Assembly (NCBI RefSeq): GCF_006065315.1
Contig: NZ_CP040749.1
Location: forward strand, 4,114,001 to 4,178,000
From: Aureibaculum algae
GTDB taxonomy: Bacteria; Bacteroidota; Bacteroidia; Flavobacteriales; Flavobacteriaceae
Length of the DNA: 64,000 nt
Reading direction: 5' to 3'
Both the position numbers and the translations under genes were made by a program. Below the pieces are notes generated by a model that was not told the origin of the DNA, made no database searches, and worked only from the letters and a program-made list of their open reading frames with translations. Below are positions 8,295 through 16,308 of the stretch, in pieces. The first letter of the stretch is position 1. Every line of letters begins with the position of its first letter.

Positions 8295-9605
8295 ATGAAA
8301 AATATATTTTATAAATTATTGATCTTAGTTGTAGCTCCACTTCTCGCAGTGAGTTGCGATGACAAGGATGCTTTTGCTGAGTTAAATTCAAACGCTGTTG
8401 TAACTGCAAATCTATCAAATTCGAGCGTGGTTTTAGAGGCTTCGAATGCGGATGCAGAAGCCTTAACAATTACTTGGTCAGAACCTGATTTTGGTTATAA
8501 AGCAGCTCCTTCTTACACAATTTATTTAGATAATGCTGGAGATAATTTCGGTAAACCTGAAAAAATTTCTGCAGGTAAAGAATTGCAAAAAACCTTAACG
8601 GTATCAGAATTAAATGCCATTTTATTGAAATTAGAATTAGAGCAAGGGTCGCCAGCTGACGTTGAAGTAAAAGTTGTAGCTGAATTAGGTGATTATAATG
8701 GTATAGAATCTAGTGCTGTTATGTTAAATGCCACAGCATATCAAGATAAATTAGATTTATCTACTACTTGGGGACTTGTAGGTTCAGCAACAGTAAACGG
8801 TTGGGATGGACCAGATATGCCTTTCTTTCAAACAGAGACTGCAGATGTTTATGTCGCCTATGTAACTTTAGTTGATGGTGCTATTAAATTTAGAGAAAAC
8901 AATTCATGGGATAACAATTATGGTGATACTGATGCAGATGGCTCAATAGAACCAAATGGTACTGATATAACCATTGAAGCTGGAACCTACAAGATTACGC
9001 TAGATTTAGCAGCAAATACTTGGTCTAAAGAATTATTTACTTGGGGCTTAGTTGGATCTGCCACAACAAACGCATGGGATGGTCCTGATATGCCACTCGA
9101 GTATGATCCTTATTCAGATACTTGGAAAGCTATTGTCACCTTAGTTGAAGGAGAAATTAAAGTTCGTAAAAATAATACTTGGGGTGGTGATTATGGAGAT
9201 GTAGATAGTGATGGTATTTTAGATCAAGAAGATGGCAATAATATTGCGGTAACTGCTGGTACTTATTTGGTTACAGTAAACCTTAAAGATCTATCTTATA
9301 GTTTAGAGTCTATTGATGTTTGGGGTATTGTTGGTAGTGCCACTCCAAATGCATGGGATGGACCCGACACTAAATTCAAATTGGATTATAGTCAAGAAAA
9401 TGTATGGTATCTAAACAACATGACCTTAATTGATGGAGAAATTAAATTTAGACAAAATGATGCTTGGGATGTTAATTATGGTGATATAGATGGTGATAAA
9501 ATTTTAGATACTGATGATGGAAATAATATTGTTGTCACTGCTGGAACATATAATTTCACTTTAGACTTTAGTAATCCTGACAGTCCTACCTATACTATGG
9601 AATAA
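8295..9605 (+). CDS. SusE/SusF-like starch-binding lipoprotein with three tandem modules
   Basis: Surface lipoprotein of 436 aa, expected to bind starch or maltodextrin at the cell surface. It has a lipoprotein signal peptide (LLAVSC) and an N-terminal SusE-like Ig-fold domain (about residues 30-150, with VVLEASNADAEALTITWSEP). Three tandem modules then begin at Trp159, Trp250 and Trp343, each about 92 aa. All three open with WG(L/I)VGSAT and share NxWDGPD, a conserved I-K-(F/V)-R-x-N-(N/D) segment, a YGD(T/V/I)D turn and a closing TAGTY-like strand. These match the SusE/SusF starch-binding domains. It starts 17 bases after susD, and a strong terminator follows it, so it probably closes the susCDE transcript. 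No catalytic residues are expected. Confidence 0.9.
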   Translation: MKNIFYKLLILVVAPLLAVSCDDKDAFAELNSNAVVTANLSNSSVVLEASNADAEALTITWSEPDFGYKAAPSYTIYLDNAGDNFGKPEKISAGKELQKTLTVSELNAILLKLELEQGSPADVEVKVVAELGDYNGIESSAVMLNATAYQDKLDLSTTWGLVGSATVNGWDGPDMPFFQTETADVYVAYVTLVDGAIKFRENNSWDNNYGDTDADGSIEPNGTDITIEAGTYKITLDLAANTWSKELFTWGLVGSATTNAWDGPDMPLEYDPYSDTWKAIVTLVEGEIKVRKNNTWGGDYGDVDSDGILDQEDGNNIAVTAGTYLVTVNLKDLSYSLESIDVWGIVGSATPNAWDGPDTKFKLDYSQENVWYLNNMTLIDGEIKFRQNDAWDVNYGDIDGDKILDTDDGNNIVVTAGTYNFTLDFSNPDSPTYTME

Positions 9606-9634
9606 TAATTAGTAATTATTATTTATTTTATATA

Positions 9635-9668
9635 AAAAGGCTGTTTGTGTTCGCATAAACAGCCTTTT
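9635..9668 (+). terminator. Rho-independent terminator after the susE-like gene
   Basis: A 12-base perfect stem, AAAAGGCTGTTT (9635-9646) paired with AAACAGCCTTTT (9657-9668), with a 10-base loop. It suggests that the downstream amylase gene is partly or wholly uncoupled from susCDE. The 84 bases between this hairpin and the amylase gene show no clear promoter. Confidence 0.8.
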
Positions 9669-9752
9669 ATTATCTTAATTTGTCATTTTGAGAGGTTCGC
9701 TACAAGGCGAAAAATCGTTTAATGATGGTCAAAAAACAGAAAATATAATTTT

Positions 9753-12278
9753 ATGAAAAAAACACTACTCTTATTATTACTATTTGTCAGTAGCTATACT
9801 TTTGCCCAGGTGCAAAATGTAACCTACACAATAACACCTTCTCCATTTGAAGAAACCGACAAAATAACAATAACGGTTACCGATGTAAATCTAACAACAT
9901 GGGGGGTAACTGACATCTATCTTTGGGCCTGGTCAACTGCAAGTGGTAGTCAAACCGACTCTCCTACAAATGGTACTTGGACGAGCTCTAACGAAGCTCA
10001 AAAAATGACCAAGAGCGGCGATAGTTATTCCATTACGTTAACTCCAAGTACTTTTTACGGTAGAACCGGAATAACGAGTATTGGATTTCTAGTTAAAGCT
10101 AAAGATGGTACAGGCGATAAAAAATCGCAAGATAATGTAGTAAATGTAGGGACTATTACGGTGCCAACAGTTACCGAAGCTCCAGTACCAGCAGGAATGC
10201 TAGACGGCTTCAATCTCGATGCATCTGACAACACAAAAGCAACTCTAGTATTATACGCACCAGATAAACAATTTGTCAATCTCATTGGCTCGGTGAATAA
10301 TTGGACACGTGATGACACCAATTATCTACTAAAAAAAGACAGTTCAAAAGATCGCTTCTGGATAGAACTTACAGGCTTAACTCCTCAAACTAATATTCTT
10401 TACCAATATTTAGTTGATGGATTGATACGAATTGCAGATCCATATTCTACTACCATTTTAGATGAAAGTAATGACCAATACATCAGCAGTACAACCTACC
10501 CCAACTTACCAGCTTACCCAACAGGGTTAACCACACATGCTGTAACATTATTAAGAACTGGAGACGCACCATATGCTTGGCAAAACACAAATTTTCAAGC
10601 TCCAGCAAAAACCGATTTGGTGATTTATGAATTACTCATAAGAGATTTTGATGCCTTACATAGCTTTGATGCTGTAAAAGCAAGATTAGATTATCTTCAA
10701 GATTTAGGAATTAACGCAATTGAATTAATGCCAGTAAGTGAATTCGATGGTAATGAAAGCTGGGGATACAACCCTTCATTCCATATGGCATTAGACAAAT
10801 ATTATGGATCTCCAACTGCTTTTAAACAACTTATTGACGAATGCCATACCAGAGGAATTGCTGTTGTGTTAGACGTTGTGTATAATCATGCTTCAGGCCA
10901 AAACCCTTTTTATAGAATGTGGAATACCGATAATGGCGGTTATGGTGGACAAGCATCTACAGATAGTCCATTTTTCAATCAAGAAGCAACACATGCTTAT
11001 AGTGTGTTTAATGACTTTAACCATAGTAAACAAGCCACGAAAGATTATGTAAAACGTACTACTCAATATTGGATTGATGAATACAAAATTGATGGTTTTA
11101 GATGGGATTTGACCAAAGGCTTTACGCAGAATTGTACTTCTTCAGATGAGGGATGTACCGGGAGCTATCAAGCTGACCGAGTTGCAGTACTAAAAACATA
11201 TGCAGATTATCAGTGGGAAATAGACACTGATTTCTATGTTATTTTTGAACATTTAGGAGGAAATACAGAGGAGACAGAATGGGCAAATTATCGTTTGAAT
11301 GAGGGTAAAGGCATAATGCTTTGGAGTAACCTTAACGGAAATTATAGTGAAGCTACAATGGGTTATAACGCTGATGGAAAATCAGATATTTCGTGGATAG
11401 ATTACCACGAACGAGGCTGGTCAGTTCCTTCCAATGTCACCTATATGGAAAGCCATGATGAAGAACGTGTGATGTATAAAAACCTAGAATTTGGTAATTC
11501 AAGCGGTAGCTATAGTACAAAAACCTTAGCCACAGCCTTAGATCGTATGGAATTGGCAGGTGCCTTTTATTTTACAATTCCAGGTCCGAAAATGATTTGG
11601 CAATTTGGCGAATTAGGTTATGACATAGGTATTGACGAAGGAGGAAGAACAGGGAATAAACCTATATTATGGAACTATTATACTGAACCTGATCGAAAAG
11701 CAATTTACGATACTTGGGCAAAATTAATAAAGCTTAAAAAACAAGTTCCCATTTTTAAAACAGGCAATTTTGATTTAAACGTAGCTAATTCAAACGGACT
11801 AAAAAAGATTCATTTAACAAATGATGATTCAAATCCCGATGTAAAACACATTACTATTATTGGAAACTTTGGTTTAACTACACAAATTATAAGTCCTGAA
11901 TTTCAACAAACCGGAACTTGGTATGACCTTTTAAATGATAATGAATCAATAACTGTAGTTAGTGTAAGTGCACCAATAAGTTTACTACCAGGAGAATTTA
12001 AAGTGTATGGAACAAGTGCAGTCACTTTAGGTGTTGAAAATGTCTCAATTAATGATTTGGTAAGTATTTATCCAAACCCAATAACAGATACATTTAAAAT
12101 TAACACTGCAACTAATAAAGTAGCTATTTATGATATTTCAGGTCGAATGGTAAAATCATTTAACGGAAATTTTGAGCAAAATAAAAGTTTTGATATTTCT
12201 AATTTAAGACCTGCCATTTATTTAGTTAAATTGCAGTCAGAATTAGGTTTTGCAACAAAAAAACTAATAAAGAAATAA
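9753..12278 (+). CDS. secreted GH13 alpha-amylase/pullulanase-like enzyme with T9SS tail
   Basis: Secreted or surface-attached alpha-glucan hydrolase of 841 aa. It has a Sec signal peptide ending at TFAQ and an N-terminal beta-rich domain of about 130 aa. An E-set/CBM48-like domain follows (about residues 145-240, FVNLIGSVNNWTRDD). The GH13 barrel has region I (VVLDVVYNHA), region II with nucleophile Asp452 (DGFRWDLTK), region III with acid/base Glu499 (VIFEHLGG) and region IV with Asp569 (ESHDEERV), so all three catalytic carboxylates are present. The C-terminus (about residue 770 on, ISIYPNP-like start, ending in KKLIKK) is a type A T9SS sorting domain. Linkage to susCDE fits starch cleavage at the cell surface. 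Exact specificity, alpha-1,4 versus alpha-1,6, is not clear. Confidence 0.92.
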   Translation: MKKTLLLLLLFVSSYTFAQVQNVTYTITPSPFEETDKITITVTDVNLTTWGVTDIYLWAWSTASGSQTDSPTNGTWTSSNEAQKMTKSGDSYSITLTPSTFYGRTGITSIGFLVKAKDGTGDKKSQDNVVNVGTITVPTVTEAPVPAGMLDGFNLDASDNTKATLVLYAPDKQFVNLIGSVNNWTRDDTNYLLKKDSSKDRFWIELTGLTPQTNILYQYLVDGLIRIADPYSTTILDESNDQYISSTTYPNLPAYPTGLTTHAVTLLRTGDAPYAWQNTNFQAPAKTDLVIYELLIRDFDALHSFDAVKARLDYLQDLGINAIELMPVSEFDGNESWGYNPSFHMALDKYYGSPTAFKQLIDECHTRGIAVVLDVVYNHASGQNPFYRMWNTDNGGYGGQASTDSPFFNQEATHAYSVFNDFNHSKQATKDYVKRTTQYWIDEYKIDGFRWDLTKGFTQNCTSSDEGCTGSYQADRVAVLKTYADYQWEIDTDFYVIFEHLGGNTEETEWANYRLNEGKGIMLWSNLNGNYSEATMGYNADGKSDISWIDYHERGWSVPSNVTYMESHDEERVMYKNLEFGNSSGSYSTKTLATALDRMELAGAFYFTIPGPKMIWQFGELGYDIGIDEGGRTGNKPILWNYYTEPDRKAIYDTWAKLIKLKKQVPIFKTGNFDLNVANSNGLKKIHLTNDDSNPDVKHITIIGNFGLTTQIISPEFQQTGTWYDLLNDNESITVVSVSAPISLLPGEFKVYGTSAVTLGVENVSINDLVSIYPNPITDTFKINTATNKVAIYDISGRMVKSFNGNFEQNKSFDISNLRPAIYLVKLQSELGFATKKLIKK

Positions 12279-12283
12279 CTAAA

Positions 12284-12330
12284 AAGACCTCATAACATCG
12301 ATATTTCGATGTTGTGAGGTCTTGGTTTTT
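12284..12330. terminator. bidirectional terminator between convergent genes
   Basis: A 17-base stem (12284-12300 against 12307-12323) with one G-T mismatch and a 6-base ATATTT loop. A T-run lies on the right, and an A-run on the left acts as a T-run for the opposite strand. It separates the rightward amylase gene from the leftward Gfo/Idh/MocA operon. Confidence 0.85.
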
Positions 12331-12332
12331 GT

Positions 12333-12403
12333 GTCATTCCGACGCAGGAGGAATCTCATTAATAGTACTTGTCATTTGAACAGGTTCCTCGTTCCTCGGA
12401 TAA
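12333..12403. repeat. possible interspersed intergenic repeat remnant
   Basis: The non-coding stretch after the terminator contains GTCATTCCGACGCAGGAGG and, 35-60 bases later, GTCATTTGAACAGGTTCCTCG. Such GTCATTCC/GAGGAATCTC strings look like the dispersed intergenic repeats seen in many flavobacterial genomes. A related start, TGTCATTTTGAGAGGTTCGC, occurs at 9681-9700, also directly after a terminator. Copy number cannot be tested from this window. Confidence 0.35.
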
Positions 12404-12450
12404 CAGTAATAAATTAAATCTCAAGTCTATATCTTATCTCTAATACCTAT

Positions 12451-13887
12451 TTAAAGCTTCCACCCTTCTCTATAATTTCTTTTTACGTATTTATTTGCTG
12501 CTTCAAAGTTAGTCACTCTCATATTTTCAGCATCCCATAACAAACGTTTTCTGCCATTATATTTTGAGCCTCCCCAGAAACTACCTTTGTCTGCCTTAGG
12601 ATCTACTTCAAAATAAGCTTTTAGAGCTAAGTTACCGATAAGAATACTTTCCGTAAATGGCCCAGCATAGTCAAAAGAAGAACTGGTCTCTGCATTCCCA
12701 TATCCAGCAATACATGCATTAACCCATTGTAAATAATGTCCTTCAGGAACTCTAGCAATAGTTTGTTCAACTTCAAATTGCTCGTTTAGTGACAAAGGAA
12801 GCAATCTTGGATTAGCACCATAACAATCTGCCAATAGTTTTCCTTTAGAACCTATAAAAAGCACACCACCATCCCAGTTTCCTAATGCCTCATCATCCCC
12901 TAGTTCATCCGGTCTTTCGGGTAGTAATCCACCATCCATCCAAGAAACTTTTATAGACCCCTTACCATCCGTTCTAGGATAACTTAGGTGAATTTTACTT
13001 GAATTTGGAAAACTTTTGGGGTAATCAGCAGTTTCAAACTTACCTTTAAACGAATCAGATACGCTACATTCCACTTTATTAGGATAAAGTATTGGTAAAA
13101 TTCTGTAAACAGGATCCATTATATGACAAGCCATATCACCTAGTGCACCCGTTCCAAAATCTGACCATCCTCGCCAATCAAAAGGTAGGTAAGCATCATT
13201 ATAATCGCGCATTTCTGCGGTACCCAACCAAAGATCCCAATTTAATCCTTTTGGTGTTCTGTGCTTTTTAGTTGGTGTTTGCAAGGCTTGTGGCCAAATA
13301 GCTCTGTTGGTCCAGCACTTAACCGTATGCACATCACCTATGATTCCTGTGTCATATATTTCTTTCATTTTTCGAACCCCATCACCTGACCCTCCTTGGT
13401 TTCCCATTTGGGTAACTACTTTATATTTTTTTGCAGCCTCTGTAAGCATTCTTGCTTCCCAAATATCATGTGTAAGCGGTTTTTGAACATAAACATGCTT
13501 ACCCATTTGCATTGCCATATATGCGGCAACGGCATGATTGTGGTCTGGAGTAGAAACAGAAACAGCATCAATATTCTTACCTTCTTTCTCTAGCATTTCC
13601 CTAAAATCGTTGTAATAACTAGCATTAGGAAAAGATTCTCGTGATTTAACCGCCTGTCTATCATCTACATCACAAAGAGAAACGATATTAACAAAGGGAC
13701 TTTTGGCAAAAGAAGCAATATCACTTGTTCCTTTTCCTCCTGCACCAATACCAGCAATATTTAATTTGTCACTTGGTGGAACAAATCCTTGACCCATAAC
13801 GTGTCTCGGTATGATACTAATTCCAGTAGCTATTACAGCTGACTTTTTAATAAATGATCGTCTGGTTGATTTACTTTTTTTACTCAT
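12451..13887 (-). CDS. Gfo/Idh/MocA family oxidoreductase with Tat-type signal
   Basis: Putative NAD(P)-dependent sugar oxidoreductase of 478 aa, probably exported. The N-terminus has twin arginines and a hydrophobic stretch (STRRSFIKKSAVIATG), a Tat-like signal common in Bacteroidota members. The Rossmann fold follows with IAGIGAGGKG. The usual EKP catalytic-loop motif reads VQKPLTHD here, with Gln for Glu. The C-terminal domain contains GDMACHIMDP, the family's metal/substrate His segment. The frame is open to 13926, but the ATG at 13887 directly precedes the signal sequence and avoids overlap with the upstream gene, leaving a 10-base gap. It is the last gene of the leftward oxidoreductase operon (18003 to 12451). 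Likely acts on glycosides or keto-sugars; substrate unknown. Confidence 0.85.
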   Translation of the reverse strand: MSKKSKSTRRSFIKKSAVIATGISIIPRHVMGQGFVPPSDKLNIAGIGAGGKGTSDIASFAKSPFVNIVSLCDVDDRQAVKSRESFPNASYYNDFREMLEKEGKNIDAVSVSTPDHNHAVAAYMAMQMGKHVYVQKPLTHDIWEARMLTEAAKKYKVVTQMGNQGGSGDGVRKMKEIYDTGIIGDVHTVKCWTNRAIWPQALQTPTKKHRTPKGLNWDLWLGTAEMRDYNDAYLPFDWRGWSDFGTGALGDMACHIMDPVYRILPILYPNKVECSVSDSFKGKFETADYPKSFPNSSKIHLSYPRTDGKGSIKVSWMDGGLLPERPDELGDDEALGNWDGGVLFIGSKGKLLADCYGANPRLLPLSLNEQFEVEQTIARVPEGHYLQWVNACIAGYGNAETSSSFDYAGPFTESILIGNLALKAYFEVDPKADKGSFWGGSKYNGRKRLLWDAENMRVTNFEAANKYVKRNYREGWKL

Positions 13888-13897
13888 TCTTATGTAT

Positions 13898-14818
13898 TTA
13901 AAATTTTGAAACTTCTTTATAGGCATTAATCACTGCAGATTCCCCTTCTTTATTTTTCATTGAATTTCCATGCTCCATTCCTAATATTCCGGTATAATTC
14001 TTTGAATGAATAAATTTAAAAATATTTTTATAATTTATTTCACCCGTAGTTGGCTCTTTTCTACCTGGGTTATCTCCAATTTGGAAATAGGCTATTTCAT
14101 CCCAAGATTGTTCTATATTTGGAATAAGGTTACCTTCTTGAATCTGTTGATGGTATATATCGAATAATATTTTACACGATGGTGAATCTACAGCTTTACA
14201 AATTTGATATGCCTGTGGCGATTCAGATAAAAACAAACCTGGATGATCTCTAAAATTTAACGGCTCTAAAACCATCGTTATATTATGGGGTTCTAAAATA
14301 GCCGAAGCTTGCTTTAAAGCCTCTATGACATGTTCTGTCTGAAAGTCCATATTTTGACGTAAATCTACATGACCTGGCACAACAGTCATCCATTTCGCAT
14401 TTACTCTTTTTGCAACTTCTACAGAAGCTGTAATTTCAGCTAAAAACTCAGCTCTTTTTTCTTTATTTCCCGACGCTAAATTAGGTTCTTTCCAATAAAT
14501 TTTATGTGCCACAAACACCCCCATTTCAAGATCTCGCTTTTGCATTATTTTGGCAATAGCCTCTTGTTCAACTACAGTTCGATTTCGCATTTCATTATCT
14601 TCAAAGGCAGTAAACCCCTGATCTGCTATAAAATTAAGTTGTTCACTAATAGCTTTACCTGCTAAATTTTCAAACATTCCTTCATGTGGAGCAAATTTTA
14701 AGGGAAAGATTTCCTTTTTAATACCCTTATTATTACTATTCAAAGGAAATAAGGAAGTACTCGCCAACGCAAAAGAACTTGCTAGTGCCGTTTTTTTAAG
14801 GAAGTTTCTACGTTGCAT
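13898..14818 (-). CDS. hydroxypyruvate isomerase-like TIM-barrel protein, exported
   Basis: Xylose-isomerase-like (AP endonuclease 2 fold) TIM barrel of 306 aa with a Tat-like N-terminus (MQRRNFLKKTALASS). Metal-ligand positions of the fold are visible as VLEPLNF (Glu), ILFDIYHQQ (Asp/His), YFQIGDNPGR (Asp) and LGMEHG (Glu), in the order found in hydroxypyruvate isomerases and sugar epimerases. It lies between the Gfo/Idh/MocA gene (10 bases) and a DUF1080 gene (63 bases) on the same strand. In this setting it is more likely an isomerase or hydratase of oxidised sugars in the periplasm than a glyoxylate-pathway enzyme. That role is inferred. Confidence 0.8.
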   Translation of the reverse strand: MQRRNFLKKTALASSFALASTSLFPLNSNNKGIKKEIFPLKFAPHEGMFENLAGKAISEQLNFIADQGFTAFEDNEMRNRTVVEQEAIAKIMQKRDLEMGVFVAHKIYWKEPNLASGNKEKRAEFLAEITASVEVAKRVNAKWMTVVPGHVDLRQNMDFQTEHVIEALKQASAILEPHNITMVLEPLNFRDHPGLFLSESPQAYQICKAVDSPSCKILFDIYHQQIQEGNLIPNIEQSWDEIAYFQIGDNPGRKEPTTGEINYKNIFKFIHSKNYTGILGMEHGNSMKNKEGESAVINAYKEVSKF

Positions 14819-14881
14819 GGTTTTATTTAATTGATTTTAGAATCTGTATTTCTTTACCTACCTAAAAGCATCATTTGTATT

Positions 14882-15709
14882 TTACTTTAACTCCATCAAT
14901 TCAATATTTCGAAATTCTACGGGATGACTTTCACTTTGCAAAGAAAAATAACCACCTTTCACAGGTTCTCCAATTCTATCTTTATATTCACTGCTGTAAT
15001 CATCCATATCAGCCCCACCAATTTGCGGCTTTGAATATCTCATCACTTCTTTATCATTAACTTTATGAATAATTAATGAATCATTATGAACTTCAACTTC
15101 CAAATTAACCCATTGTTCGCCGTAATACGTTGGAGAATTTGAATCGTTACAATGTGCAGTAACCAATTCTCCATCCATAACCACGTTGGTACCCGGTGTA
15201 CAAAGGTTTGCCGTTGGCCTCGGGTCTGTTGAACTTATACCACCCAACATTTGTACTTCAATACAAAGTGGAAATTTTTGATCTTTACTCATCTTTTTCG
15301 GATCTTCACAATGTATCATAACACCACTGTTTCTTTCAGCCCAACCCGGACCATCTTCTAATTGAGTTCCCGTAAAGCGATATTCCATCCTTAATCTGTA
15401 ATTTGAAAAAGGTGTTTTATAAAAGAGATGCCCAAATGTTTCTTTAAATCCGTCCTCATACGCATCGTATGATACTTTGATTACTTCATCTTCAACTCTG
15501 AATGTATTGTGAATATTTTCACCTAAAGCATAGCCTCTAATTTTCGGAGTCCATCCCTCCAAATCTTTACCATTAAATAAAGAGATCCAATTTTCAGTTG
15601 TTTCTGAAACCAACGGGTTTGCTGTTTTTTCATTTTCCGTTTTTGTCTTGCAGCTAAATACCACAAAGATCAATAAGCAAATATATATTAGGTTTATTTT
15701 TTTATACAT
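14882..15709 (-). CDS. DUF1080 (3-keto-disaccharide hydrolase-like) lipoprotein
   Basis: Exported lipoprotein of 275 aa (lipobox VVFSC) with one DUF1080 domain, a concanavalin-like jelly roll. Signature segments are WISLFNGKDLEGWTPK near the start of the domain, GPGWAERNSGVMIHCEDP, CIEVQMLGG, and the closing YFSLQSESHPVEFRNIELMEL. DUF1080 proteins include enzymes that cleave 3-keto-glycosides by elimination or hydrolysis. It is placed 12 bases after the small dehydrogenase subunit gene in the same operon, which supports a step after C3 oxidation. It is one of three DUF1080 proteins in this locus and differs clearly from the other two, so substrate ranges may differ. Confidence 0.85.
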   Translation of the reverse strand: MYKKINLIYICLLIFVVFSCKTKTENEKTANPLVSETTENWISLFNGKDLEGWTPKIRGYALGENIHNTFRVEDEVIKVSYDAYEDGFKETFGHLFYKTPFSNYRLRMEYRFTGTQLEDGPGWAERNSGVMIHCEDPKKMSKDQKFPLCIEVQMLGGISSTDPRPTANLCTPGTNVVMDGELVTAHCNDSNSPTYYGEQWVNLEVEVHNDSLIIHKVNDKEVMRYSKPQIGGADMDDYSSEYKDRIGEPVKGGYFSLQSESHPVEFRNIELMELK

Positions 15710-15720
15710 TCATTTCTGTT

Positions 15721-16305
15721 TTACAAGGACCACGCTTTACCTTTGGTTTCTTCTATTGATATACATCCTTTTTGAACGCCAGGAACAGGGTCATACGCCA
15801 ATACATTTTCTCCAATTTCTTCACTTGTCCTATAGGCCCATACAGCTCTACCACGAATTCCCTTTAAAGCATCAAAAACTGTTTTTTCTTTATCCGTAAA
15901 TCCACTTTGTTGTTCTGAAGAACTTCGTAAATATTTTGACAACATATTTTCAAAGTCTGATGGCTTTAAAATCATAGGATTTTTATCCAAAACACCCAAT
16001 TCATCTAATAGTGCATCAATCTTATTTTTATAGTCTTCTTTACCTTCTGCTGTTGCCGTTTTTGAAACGTATAAATCAATAAATTCAGGCACATTCACAT
16101 CTAGAGCTCCTGGTGACGTGTTTGTTGTCGGTAAAATAAGATCAACTAAATTTCGTAAAACATAACCTTGGTTTACCGATAAAAAAACAGGTTTCCATAA
16201 ATCCACTTCTGTTTTACACCCCTGAAGCATACTTACTATTGCTGGTGTAGCCACCACATAACCTAATGATAAGCCTAAGCCTTTAATGGCATCTCTTCTA
16301 TTCAT
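15721..16305 (-). CDS. gluconate 2-dehydrogenase subunit 3 family protein
   Basis: Small subunit (194 aa) of a membrane or periplasmic sugar/polyol dehydrogenase. It has a twin-arginine-like start (MNRRDAIKGLGLSLGYVVA), and a Cys in MLQGCK gives an alternative lipobox. The body shows the family pattern: LRNLVDLILPTTNTSPGALDVNVPEFIDLYV followed by a helical C-terminal half. The start lies 3 bases from the stop of the GMC flavoprotein gene, so the two form one heterodimeric enzyme. The small subunit is thought to carry the Tat signal and export its partner, which itself has no signal peptide. The cytochrome c subunit found in some of these enzymes is not encoded nearby. Confidence 0.88.
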   Translation of the reverse strand: MNRRDAIKGLGLSLGYVVATPAIVSMLQGCKTEVDLWKPVFLSVNQGYVLRNLVDLILPTTNTSPGALDVNVPEFIDLYVSKTATAEGKEDYKNKIDALLDELGVLDKNPMILKPSDFENMLSKYLRSSSEQQSGFTDKEKTVFDALKGIRGRAVWAYRTSEEIGENVLAYDPVPGVQKGCISIEETKGKAWSL

Positions 16306-16308
16306 TAT

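Noticed and set aside
13888..13926. Thirteen extra codons on the exported Gfo/Idh/MocA protein
   Set aside because: They would overlap the upstream gene end and place residues in front of the Tat-like signal.
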